DNA of 38,623 bases from Myxococcota bacterium. GTDB taxonomy: Bacteria > Myxococcota > Kuafuiibacteriia > Kuafuiibacteriales > Kuafuiibacteriaceae. Where the stretch lies: contig JANQQN010000112.1 in assembly GCA_028289325.1 (NCBI GenBank), forward strand, positions 1 through 38,623, written 5' to 3'. Below the pieces are notes generated by a model. That model saw only the letters and a program-made list of their open reading frames with translations. It had not been told where the DNA came from and did no database searches. How positions within the stretch are numbered: position 1 is the stretch's first letter; the number at the start of each line of letters is the position of its first letter. Position numbers and translations under genes: made by a program. Shown here in pieces: positions 15,463 to 22,705 of the stretch.

Positions 15463-17145
15463 TCAGACCCAGCTGAGGGCTCTTCGCAAGCGGTCGGACG
15501 ACAGCGTTCGGTCGGGCCCCAGCCGCACCTGCGCGTCGCCCGCGTTCGCGATTGATCGCAGCTCGGTGGTGAGCACTCGCAGTCGATCGAACGTGGCGAT
15601 GTCGAAGCAGGCGGCCCGGCTTCGCGGCGACCGGTTGTTCTCGGCCGGCGAGGGCAGGGGATGCCGGGGGTGGGGATCGAACCGATCAGCCACCGCGCCG
15701 CCGATGATCGTCAGCCCGTGCCATCGACCATCGTCGGTCCACGCGATCGAAGATTCGCTCAGCGCCTGCAGCCAGCGGGCGCGACGAAGGGCATGGGCCA
15801 CCGCGACGATCACGTCGTTCAGCGCTTCAACGACCGTCCCTGGCGTCCAGTCCGTCGTCGGCAGATCCGTCGTCGGGGGCACTTCGTCGAGCGACGGTGG
15901 ATTCCGCGAACGAGGATCCCAGCCGATGGAGCCGACGGCGACGACCTGCGAGAGGTCCCCGGCGCGAAGAGGCAGGCGCTCGCGAAAGAGGTTCAAGCCT
16001 TCGCGGAGCACGCGGGGGTCTGCGCCTCGCGCTTTGGGCCCGAGGGCGGTGATCAGCGGGTCGTTCGCGCCCCCCAGGGGCGCGGCCGCGTCGAGCGCTT
16101 GCCACAACGCGCGCTGTCGAACGATCCACCACGCGGAGCCCAGCGGACCGATGGTGTGCGTCTTTGTCGCGCGGGGGGCCAGATCTTCGAGACGCGCGGA
16201 CGCGAACCACGGATGTCGGTCCTCGGCCCGCAGGGCGACATTGTACGGCGGACGCAGACGCTTGATCTCATCGCTTTCGAGCAGCGCTGCGTCGAGCGTG
16301 GTCGGGGTCGGCGTCACGTCGACGTCTCGGGCCTGACTGAGCAGCTCGAGCATTCGCTCCGATAGATGGCCTTGTTTCTGAAAGTATGAGTTGACCCGAC
16401 TTCGGAGCGAGGTCGCCTTGCCGACGTAAAGAACGTCACCGCTACTGCGCAAGAGGCGGTAGACGCCGGGCCCATCGGGTAAGCGCAGGCGGAGGGCGCG
16501 AGGCATCGGGTACGTGCGACGCTTGGGTCGGTAGGGCGGTCGGCGCAAAAACGCCTCCAGCTCGTTGAGGTCGCGAATGCCGACCGCGGTGAGTCGATCG
16601 ACGAGGTGATGCCACACCACGGCGGTAGCCATGACGTGGGCGTGGGCTCGCCGCAGCGGACCGGTGTCGTGTCCAAAGTAGCCGGCCAAGGCGCGCAGGC
16701 CGCGGCGAGGGATATCGGGCACCACGCGTCGAGATAATTCCAGGGTGCAGATGGGCCGCAGAGGATAGTGCGCTCTCGGCGCGGCGTGTCGGTGGATGGG
16801 CACCAAGAAACGACCTTCGAAGCGGGCGCAATGAATCACCGTCGGGGCGCTGGTCGCGTGGCCGCCGGCGCGCTGCGCCGCGGCCCGGATATCCGCCCAG
16901 ACGGATGCCGGCGTCGGTGCGCGTTCGAAGTCCGAGTGGGTCAGGCCGGTCAACGCCCCGAAGCGCGGCGACAGGCCGGCCGTCGTTGGCGGGCGAATCA
17001 GACGCTGGTGGATCTCGAGTTCGCGAGGAGGGGAGCCGGCGGTCGTCACCGCCCATCCCAACTCGACGAGGTGGCCGTGTTGCGGCGTGGCGCCGGTCGC
17101 TTGCCCGTCGAGGATGAGAACCGGCAGGCGGGCCAGGTCGCTCAT
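15463..17145 (-). CDS. DEDDh-like exonuclease domain (degenerate) fused to GIY-YIG nuclease
   Basis: The 560-residue protein combines a DnaQ-like fold (about residues 5-185) with a UvrC/Cho-type GIY-YIG domain (about 222-305) and a C-terminal region of unknown role. In the first domain the catalytic positions are changed: ILDGQATG (Asp13, Gln15) replaces D-x-E, HCARFE replaces H-N-x-x-F-D, and RRAHAHVMATA replaces H-R-A-x-x-D-A. Exonuclease activity therefore looks lost. The GIY-YIG domain looks intact: GVYRLL (Tyr229), LYVG (Tyr240-Gly242), Arg248/Arg250, and Glu290 in LLESDEIKRL. Proteins with this architecture are UvrC-like and are thought to act in DNA repair. The start is the ATG at 17145. 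It stands alone, with a structured repeat upstream. Confidence 0.85.
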   Translation of the reverse strand: MSDLARLPVLILDGQATGATPQHGHLVELGWAVTTAGSPPRELEIHQRLIRPPTTAGLSPRFGALTGLTHSDFERAPTPASVWADIRAAAQRAGGHATSAPTVIHCARFEGRFLVPIHRHAAPRAHYPLRPICTLELSRRVVPDIPRRGLRALAGYFGHDTGPLRRAHAHVMATAVVWHHLVDRLTAVGIRDLNELEAFLRRPPYRPKRRTYPMPRALRLRLPDGPGVYRLLRSSGDVLYVGKATSLRSRVNSYFQKQGHLSERMLELLSQARDVDVTPTPTTLDAALLESDEIKRLRPPYNVALRAEDRHPWFASARLEDLAPRATKTHTIGPLGSAWWIVRQRALWQALDAAAPLGGANDPLITALGPKARGADPRVLREGLNLFRERLPLRAGDLSQVVAVGSIGWDPRSRNPPSLDEVPPTTDLPTTDWTPGTVVEALNDVIVAVAHALRRARWLQALSESSIAWTDDGRWHGLTIIGGAVADRFDPHPRHPLPSPAENNRSPRSRAACFDIATFDRLRVLTTELRSIANAGDAQVRLGPDRTLSSDRLRRALSWV

Positions 17146-17250
17146 CCCCCGTAACTTACACCCGTGAGGCTTTCGTCGTCATGCGGGGGACCCGCGGATT
17201 TGAGTGAACGCCTGTTCGTTGGGCCAGGACGGCCGATCAGCGGCGCGAGT

Positions 17251-17304
17251 ACGGCGATCCGGTAGTTCCGATCCAGTTCCCGGATCGGAACCTCCAATCG
17301 CCGT
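17251..17304. repeat. long imperfect inverted repeat (cruciform-like hairpin)
   Basis: An inner perfect 10-bp stem (GTTCCGATCC at 17265-17274 with GGATCGGAAC at 17282-17291) has a 7-nt loop. An outer 8-bp stem (ACGGCGAT at 17251-17258 with ATCGCCGT at 17297-17304) encloses it across a small internal loop. There is no T-tract after it. It lies in the 310-nt gap between divergent genes, next to repeat copy A; the remainder of that gap shows no gene. Confidence 0.75.
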
Positions 17305-17312
17305 CCTAGCGG

Positions 17313-17403
17313 CCTCCCGAGGATCGCCGCGTACACGCGGCTCGCGTCCGGCAGATCTCAACGCCTTCGCAACTCGCTCAGGACATAAGATCTGCCGTAC
17401 TAG
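17313..17403. repeat. structured dispersed repeat, copy A
   Basis: This 91-bp element has near-identical copies at 27407-27482 and 27481-27571. It contains a 7-bp hairpin (GCCGCGT at 17326-17332, ACGCGGC at 17335-17341) and a second, wider inverted repeat (GGCAGATCT at 17350-17358, AGATCTGCC at 17388-17396), and ends in GTACTAG. A CTAG also lies just left of it (17306-17309). It has no coding potential. Confidence 0.85.
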
Positions 17404-17455
17404 CCTCGACCGCGGGGCATTGACGGGCCGGATGTAAACGGCGCAAACGTAGGAG

Positions 17456-18748
17456 ATGAACGGGCGTTCGCGCGATGCCGCGCGCTGGCATCATTTCTCG
17501 CGGTTCACTTCGCGTTTCACAACCCGGGGAGGCAGAGCCGTCTTTGTCCTCGCCCTGTTCGCGACTGCATCGTGTGCGACCGGTTCGTCCCCGACCGCTC
17601 AGCAGCTCGACGACTACGCGGACCGCCTCGCCCCCTTTGCCCCCCGGCCTCGACCCCACCGCGAAACGGCGATCGACTATCAGGGGCTCGATGCTGCGCT
17701 CGGCGGAATCGTGTTTCGAGCCGGGCCTTCATTGCGTCGCGTCGCGCGTCGGCCGCGCCCCCTCACCGGGAGCCGAATCGTGTACGCGCATACCTCTCCG
17801 TTGCGGCTGGAAGGCAACAAGGTCGTCTTCTCGCGTCTCAGCCACGGCGCCAAAGACGTGATTCATGCGCTTCGAAGCGACCTCGTGGCTCTAGGCAACC
17901 GGGTGAGCATTCCGACGCTTCCGCGCGACGAGCAGCTCGCTTATTGGTTCAACCTTCACAACATCATCGTCCTGTCGGAGTTGGCCAAGCAGTACCCGGT
18001 GCTGCACCCGAGTCGGCTGGACGTCGGGACGGACGGTCTCACCCTGCACGAAGCGCCGCTGGTGGAGATAGACGGCGTCGCCTTATCGCTCAAAGACATC
18101 CGGATCGGCATCGTGTACCGATACTGGGACGACCCTCGGGTCTTCTATGGCTTCTTTCACGGTGACCTCGCGAGTCCGAGCATTCGCGACGAAGCATGGA
18201 CCGCAAAGACGGTGTGGTCGAAGCTTCGCCTCAACGCGATCGAGTTCGTCAATTCGCTGCGCGGCGTCCGTCAGAGCCGGGAAAAGCTGCTCGTATCTCG
18301 GCTGTACGAAGAGGCGAGAGGGACGCTGTTCGTGGACTGGCCGGCCGACCTTCGCGCCCATCTCGAACGGTTCGCGGATGCCGAGACCAAAGCGCGTCTC
18401 GCGCAAACGCAGAGTCTTGACGTCGGCTACTCGAAATACGAGGCCCGGATTGCGGACATCGTCGGCGGCCGGCCCCACACGCCGTACTCGCAAATCCAAC
18501 CCGGAAGGTACGGCCCCACCGTGACCAACAAAGACGGTTCGACCAACGACCTGAATGCGCCGTACGCCAAGCTGCTTCCCATCGACAACCCGAACTATAC
18601 GTACGCGCTCGAAGAGTATCAGGAGAAGTTCAAGCAGCTTCGTGAGCTCGGCAAGCTACCGGCGAACGGAGAGATCGAGATCATTGATCTGCCTCGGGAC
18701 GACGAAGACGAGCCGGCCGACCGGGAACAGCCGCAACCGGACGACTGA
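17456..18748 (+). CDS. DUF547 lipoprotein
   Basis: The 430-residue protein has a long basic N-terminal region (about 28 residues) before the hydrophobic stretch and lipobox (VFVLALFATASC, Cys near residue 40), so it is probably an outer-membrane or periplasmic lipoprotein. The DUF547 domain is marked by LPRDEQLAYWFNLHNIIVLS, then SLKDIRIGIVYRYWDDPRVF and YGFFHGDLASPSIRDEAW. DUF547 proteins have a papain-like fold proposed from structure comparison, but no activity is established here. The C-terminus is acidic (DDEDEPADREQPQPDD). Only one in-frame start is available: ATG 17456, with AGGAG directly adjacent, which is too close to be ideal. It converges with the cytidine deaminase gene, 16 nt apart. 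Confidence 0.85.
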   Translation: MNGRSRDAARWHHFSRFTSRFTTRGGRAVFVLALFATASCATGSSPTAQQLDDYADRLAPFAPRPRPHRETAIDYQGLDAALGGIVFRAGPSLRRVARRPRPLTGSRIVYAHTSPLRLEGNKVVFSRLSHGAKDVIHALRSDLVALGNRVSIPTLPRDEQLAYWFNLHNIIVLSELAKQYPVLHPSRLDVGTDGLTLHEAPLVEIDGVALSLKDIRIGIVYRYWDDPRVFYGFFHGDLASPSIRDEAWTAKTVWSKLRLNAIEFVNSLRGVRQSREKLLVSRLYEEARGTLFVDWPADLRAHLERFADAETKARLAQTQSLDVGYSKYEARIADIVGGRPHTPYSQIQPGRYGPTVTNKDGSTNDLNAPYAKLLPIDNPNYTYALEEYQEKFKQLRELGKLPANGEIEIIDLPRDDEDEPADREQPQPDD

Positions 18749-18764
18749 GCCGCTTCGCGCGTCT

Positions 18765-19166
18765 TCATTTGAGGATAAAAGCGTTGGGGAGGAGGTCTTT
18801 CAGTGGGAAGGCCCCAACCCCGTCGACGTAAACCATGGCCGACGGGTCCATGAACTCCGTCATCACCTGTCGGCACGCGCCGCAGGGCATTCGCTCGGCT
18901 GGGCTGTTCACTTCCGACGCCACACACACGGCGAGCGCTTCGATCCTGGTGGCCCCTGACGCGACGGCGGTGAAGATGGCGACCCTTTCCGCGCATATCG
19001 ACAGGCCGTAGCTGGCGTTTTCGATGTTTGCCCCGCGAATGATCTCCCGGGATGGGGTCAGGACCGCGGCCCCGACGGGAAACGACGAGTACGGTGCGTA
19101 TGCCGTTTCGGATGCTTGTCGAGCCTCCGCGATGAGCATCTTCTGAATCTGAGCGTCCGAGGGCAT
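18765..19166 (-). CDS. cdd: cytidine deaminase
   Basis: The 133-residue length matches the small homotetrameric cytidine deaminases of pyrimidine salvage, which convert cytidine and deoxycytidine to the uridine forms. The zinc site is complete: Cys58-Ala-Glu60 in ICAERVA and PCGACRQ with Cys95 and Cys98. The substrate-binding start YAPYSSFPVGAAVLT and GANIENASYGLS are also conserved. Start is taken at the ATG at 19166 because the extra 11 residues from a GTG upstream are Gly-rich and unlike the family; a GC-rich GGCGGG precedes it. The gene stands alone between two convergent or unrelated genes. Confidence 0.94.
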   Translation of the reverse strand: MPSDAQIQKMLIAEARQASETAYAPYSSFPVGAAVLTPSREIIRGANIENASYGLSICAERVAIFTAVASGATRIEALAVCVASEVNSPAERMPCGACRQVMTEFMDPSAMVYVDGVGAFPLKDLLPNAFILK

Positions 19167-19278
19167 CCCGCCGCCGGCTCCGGTTCGCCCGGTGTCCACG
19201 AATGTGAGGGTACCTAAGGAAACGAAGGCCTAAAAGCGGGCTGGGCGCATGAAGCGACGAAGAGAAGAGGGTGACGAT

Positions 19279-19944
19279 TCAGTTCTTGAAGCACACGTCC
19301 TGGGCGTTGGTCTTGCGGCCCGTGCTGGCGGTCAGTCCCCAGTAAACGCGCTTGGTGTTCCCGAACACCCCGCGCACGACCGCTTCGGGATAGGTGGCCC
19401 GGAGCACGCCGTCGACGAAGACGTTCAGCTTGCCGTCGGTCGGGTTCCAGGTGACCCGGACGGGGTGACGCTTTCCGTCCTCCAGATTCGGGAGTTCCAC
19501 GACGGAGTCCTCACCGCCGCGATGGGCCACGAATCCGTTGGTGACCAACGCCAGATGGTCGGCGACGGGGTCGTTCTGCCGGTAGTTTTGATATGTATCG
19601 AACTCGATACCGAGGGCGTCACGCAGACCCAGGAAGCCCAGGCCTTCGCCTCGCCAGCCGGTCCGTCGGGTCGGCGCGAGCACGAATACGATGCCGTCGG
19701 CGCCCAGCTCGTCCCGTTGTCCGAAGACGAGGCTCATCTCGAGGTCGAAGGGCTGGTCGAGATTGATGGCGTCCTTCGCCCACGCCGATCCGCTCGCCCA
19801 CTGCACGTCGGGGGTGAGACGGATGCAGTCCTTGCCGAGCACGGCCGCGGAGCCATCGAGCTCGAACGCGGTGACGGGCGTCTGCTTCTTCGTGGGCGTG
19901 ATGAACGCGACGAATAGAGATGTGAGCAGGATGTGCTTAACCAT
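19279..19944 (-). CDS. secreted L-type (legume-like) lectin-domain protein
   Basis: The 221-residue protein has a signal peptide (MVKHILLTSLFVAFITP) followed by one L-type lectin domain. The typical blocks are present: GADGIVFVLAPT, GLGFLGLRDALGIEFDTYQN, the calcium-site region NDPVADHLALVTNG, and KRHPVRVTWNPTDGKLNVFV followed by VYWGLTASTG. The order of the Asp, Asn and His residues suggests a working metal and sugar-binding site. It probably sits outside the cell or in the periplasm and binds glycans. The start at 19944 begins the signal peptide; the longer frame adds residues not expected there. No neighbour explains its partner. Confidence 0.85.
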   Translation of the reverse strand: MVKHILLTSLFVAFITPTKKQTPVTAFELDGSAAVLGKDCIRLTPDVQWASGSAWAKDAINLDQPFDLEMSLVFGQRDELGADGIVFVLAPTRRTGWRGEGLGFLGLRDALGIEFDTYQNYRQNDPVADHLALVTNGFVAHRGGEDSVVELPNLEDGKRHPVRVTWNPTDGKLNVFVDGVLRATYPEAVVRGVFGNTKRVYWGLTASTGRKTNAQDVCFKN

Positions 19945-20273
19945 GACCTTGGCAGCGTGACACATGACGGGGCCCAAGATCCGCCGAGGAAATCCCTTTC
20001 TTTTGGCCCTGAGGGGCCCATCAGTGAAAATGCCCCCGACCCGGTGCGGGTCCCCCCACTTGCGACGACAAAGGCGGACACTTCGCGGGCGCCGGTCGCG
20101 CTACTTGTTTTCCCGCGGCCGGCGGCGGAGCGTTCGAGGATCGCGGCCAATCGGGTCGGAGAGTCGACGGCGGTGGGCGAGCGGTCTGTATTTTGAAAAG
20201 ACTTTCGACGAACCGGGTTCGCCGGCGCTGGTTGGCTAGCCCGATCAATGTATGGCGTGGTACTCGAGGCCCG

Positions 20274-20699
20274 ATGGGTCGAGGAAAAAGGCTAGCGGTC
20301 CTCGTTTTCCTCGCCGTCGGGACCGATGCTGCCCCGCTCGCGCCCGTTCCGTGTTTCTCGCTGTTCGTGGCCAAGGTCCCGACTCACCTCGATACCCACA
20401 TTCGCTATCGGTCGCTGGACGGATCCGTGAGCGGCTACGTGCGCATCGAACGTCAACCGGGGCCTAAGCAACTGATGGAACGGCCCATCCGGGCGGCCCA
20501 GGTGTGCGGCGGGGATGCCGCGCATCGCTTCGAAGTGTGGGCCTGGATCGACACCACGGGCGAAACGCCCGCCCGCTGCCAGGCGCCGTCGAGCGACGAA
20601 TGTGGTCCTGGCCTCGAAGATCCGACGAGAGCCGACGTGACGGACGCCGGCACGGACCGGGTGGTGTTGGTGCTGCCGGCCGGCCGCATCGTCGGCTGA
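20274..20699 (+). CDS. secreted protein, unknown function
   Basis: The 141-residue protein has a signal peptide (MGRGKRLAVLVFLAVGTDAA). The mature part is beta-rich with four to five Cys (PVPCFSLFV, QVCGGDA, ARCQAPSSDECGPG), fitting a small disulfide-bonded exported protein. CGGDAAHRFEVWAWID is a notable stretch. No family was recognised. The ATG at 20274 has GAGG 5 nt upstream and starts the signal peptide; upstream codons in the longer frame are Arg-rich. The 329-nt region before it (19945-20273) shows no supported gene, only a GC-rich hairpin-prone stretch near 20015-20035. Confidence 0.6.
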   Translation: MGRGKRLAVLVFLAVGTDAAPLAPVPCFSLFVAKVPTHLDTHIRYRSLDGSVSGYVRIERQPGPKQLMERPIRAAQVCGGDAAHRFEVWAWIDTTGETPARCQAPSSDECGPGLEDPTRADVTDAGTDRVVLVLPAGRIVG

Positions 20700-20830
20700 C
20701 GGGGTCAGCCTTAGGGCTCAGGCGCGTCACCGTCCCTGACCACCACCCATCGTGATGCCGCCCGCACCGTAAAACGACCGCAGGATACAAAGTTGACAAA
20801 GTGAAACTGTGCTCGGGCTGAACGAGCCCC

Positions 20831-20836
20831 TATACT
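20831..20836 (+). promoter_or_regulatory. candidate -10 (TATACT), leaderless start
   Basis: TATACT ends 6 nt before the ATG at 20843 and there is no Shine-Dalgarno sequence. The expected transcription start coincides with the A of the ATG. No good -35 lies 17 nt upstream; a TTGACA at 20793-20798 is too far away. Two alternative short hairpins overlap 20811-20830. Confidence 0.45.
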
Positions 20837-20842
20837 TATTGG

Positions 20843-21499
20843 ATGCCAGTTTCATGGAGCGTCGCGTTCACTGTGCTCCTCTGTGCGTCAGAGGGTCACG
20901 CTTCCACTCCCCGCACGGCCCTCGCAGAGATCGATGCCGGGTCGTCGCTCGAGGTTCGAGTTCAGAAGAATGTCGCTTGGGACAAGATCGAGGTCGTCCG
21001 GATCCTTCCCGTGCGCTTCGAGCTCGATGCCAAGGTCCACCGGCGGTACTACGACTCGCGTTCGCGTCGCAACGTCGACGAGACCCTGAGTAAGTCCGAC
21101 CGCGCCCATCTCGAGGAGTCGTTTACGTCGGCGATGAGCCGCACGATGGACGGCGAGATTCAAAAGGAACGAGACGCTGCTGTCGCCGACGGGACGCTGC
21201 TTTTGTCGCCCGTCTTGATAAGTGCGCGGTGGTCGCGACCGCCCGCTCACGCCTATACCGTGAACAGCTATCTCGACGCGCGCTCGGTCAGGGCCGGTGG
21301 GGTGACGGTTCGCACCGACGTCTTCTTGGTCAAAGACGGAAAACGCCAGCTGGTGGCGACCGTCGACGACCGGTGGCGGGGCAACCTGGGTGACGGCTTG
21401 GTCCGGATCGGTCTGTGGGACGACGCCGACCGCGGATTTCGAACCGTCGCTCGACGGCTGCGCAGCCACCTGACGAAGCTGGGGCTCGAACGCGATTAG
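20843..21499 (+). CDS. secreted DUF3313-like protein
   Basis: The 218-residue protein has a short signal peptide (MPVSWSVAFTVLLCASEGHA). The mature protein resembles DUF3313-type exported proteins: an initial segment with IEVVRILPVRFELD, a helical stretch (LSKSDRAHLEESFTSAMSRT), then LLLSPVLISARW, a strand pair (GGVTVRTDVFLVKDGKRQLV) and a C-terminal helix with RTVARRLRSHLTKLG. Function of that family is unknown; some members are lipoproteins, but no lipobox is present here. The assignment is tentative. The ATG appears leaderless, with a TATACT hexamer just before it. It lies 232 nt before the sulfate operon on the same strand and is probably a separate unit. Confidence 0.6.
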   Translation: MPVSWSVAFTVLLCASEGHASTPRTALAEIDAGSSLEVRVQKNVAWDKIEVVRILPVRFELDAKVHRRYYDSRSRRNVDETLSKSDRAHLEESFTSAMSRTMDGEIQKERDAAVADGTLLLSPVLISARWSRPPAHAYTVNSYLDARSVRAGGVTVRTDVFLVKDGKRQLVATVDDRWRGNLGDGLVRIGLWDDADRGFRTVARRLRSHLTKLGLERD

Positions 21500-21691
21500 A
21501 GGCGCCCGACCCGACGCCGACGCCGAGTCTTCGCGTTGTGATCCGTATTGTGTCAGCGGCCGTTCGGCGTCGGCGGTGTCGATGGCGGGCGTTCGAGGCA
21601 CGAGTTCGGGGGAGAGGTCGCGCCGCCGGCCGGTTCGGCGCTACGCCGGTGGCCGCCCCGTACGTGCGTCGGTCTTGTCGGCCGGCGGCCA

Positions 21692-21741
21692 TTCGACGCC
21701 GGGCTAAGGTGTCGGTATACCATGTCCAACCATGTTGGACA
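21692..21741 (+). promoter_or_regulatory. sulfate-operon promoter with palindrome over the start codon
   Basis: TTCGAC (21692-21697) and TATACC (21716-21721) form a -35/-10 pair with an 18-bp spacer. The predicted transcription start is about 21728, only 3-4 nt before the ATG. A perfect 8-bp inverted repeat (TGTCCAAC at 21723-21730, GTTGGACA at 21734-21741) is centred on the ATG codon at 21732. It could be an operator at the transcription start or a 5'-end hairpin that hides the start codon. Confidence 0.5.
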
Positions 21742-22700
21742 GAGAACGCGATGTGGCGCTGCAGGCCGTGCGCCTCGCTGCGTCGGTCACGCGATGGGTT
21801 CAAGACGGGCCATCGCTCGGATCCGTAGATAAGAAAGACAAGAGCCCGGTGACCGTCGCCGATCTCGCGAGCCAAGCCGTCATATGCCGGATGCTCGACG
21901 AGGCGTTTCCCGGGCAGCCCATCGTCGCCGAGGAAGACTCGACCCCGCTCGACAAGCCCGAGATCCTCGCGGGCGTTCTCGCCGCGACCGACGCGGTGGG
22001 GGCGGCGATGACCGAAGCGGAGCTGCGTCGGTCGATCGACCGCGGAGGCGCGTCCGGGTCTCCCGAGCGCTTTTGGACGCTGGATCCGATCGACGGAACG
22101 AAAGGGTTCCTGCGCCGCGAGCAGTACGCGGTCTCGCTGGCCCTGATCGAAGGCGGTCAGGTCGTTCTCGGCGTCCTCGGGGCGCCCAACCTGCCTCCCC
22201 GAAGTGGCCTCACTGGCGAAGGCACCTTGCTGTGGGCCGTCCGCGGCCAAGGCGCTCACCAATCGCCGATGAGCGCCGACGTCGTCGAGCCGATCTCGGT
22301 CTCTACGGCCGACGCCCCCGATCGGGCGAGGCTGGTGGAGTCCGTCGAATCCGGCCACTCCTCTCACGACCACTCGACCCAGATCGCCCAGCGGCTGTCG
22401 ATCACGGCCCCGCCCGTTCGCCTCGATAGCCAGGCCAAGTATGCCGTCGTGGCGCGAGGCGAGGCTGAGCTTTACCTTCGCCTGCCCACGCGAGCGGGCT
22501 ACCGCGAGAAGATCTGGGATCATGCGGGTGGGGTCATCGTTCTCGAGGAGGCGGGGGGCCGAATCACCGACATCCATGGTCGCGCGCTCGACTTCACCCA
22601 CGGTCGAACGCTCGCCAATAATCGTGGAGTGATCGCGTCGAACGGGCGGTTCCACGACCAGGTCGTACAGACGGTAGCGGAATTCGACTTCCCGGACTGA
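21732..22700 (+). CDS. 3'(2'),5'-bisphosphate nucleotidase (HAL2/CysQ-like)
   Basis: The 322-residue protein belongs to the lithium-sensitive, magnesium-dependent inositol monophosphatase superfamily. Metal ligands are in IVAEED, in WTLDPIDGTKGF (Asp118, Asp121) and in WDHAGGVIVLEEAGG (Asp263). The sequence KYAVVARGEAELYLRLPTR is typical of the HAL2/SAL1 branch, which is longer than E. coli CysQ. The enzyme removes the 3'-phosphate from PAP, the inhibitory by-product of PAPS use, and can return PAPS to APS. It is the first gene of the sulfate operon, with 5 nt to the permease gene, so PAP turnover is tied to sulfate activation. Confidence 0.92.
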   Translation: MLDRERDVALQAVRLAASVTRWVQDGPSLGSVDKKDKSPVTVADLASQAVICRMLDEAFPGQPIVAEEDSTPLDKPEILAGVLAATDAVGAAMTEAELRRSIDRGGASGSPERFWTLDPIDGTKGFLRREQYAVSLALIEGGQVVLGVLGAPNLPPRSGLTGEGTLLWAVRGQGAHQSPMSADVVEPISVSTADAPDRARLVESVESGHSSHDHSTQIAQRLSITAPPVRLDSQAKYAVVARGEAELYLRLPTRAGYREKIWDHAGGVIVLEEAGGRITDIHGRALDFTHGRTLANNRGVIASNGRFHDQVVQTVAEFDFPD

Positions 22701-22705
22701 CGCGA

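Noticed and set aside
17142-17361. Short minus frames inside the region with repeat copy A
   Set aside because: Their similarity to a frame at 27167-27448 comes only from the structured repeat, not from shared protein coding.
20793-20798. TTGACA as -35 for the gene at 20843
   Set aside because: It lies 32 bp from the TATACT hexamer, far outside the usual 16-18 bp spacing.
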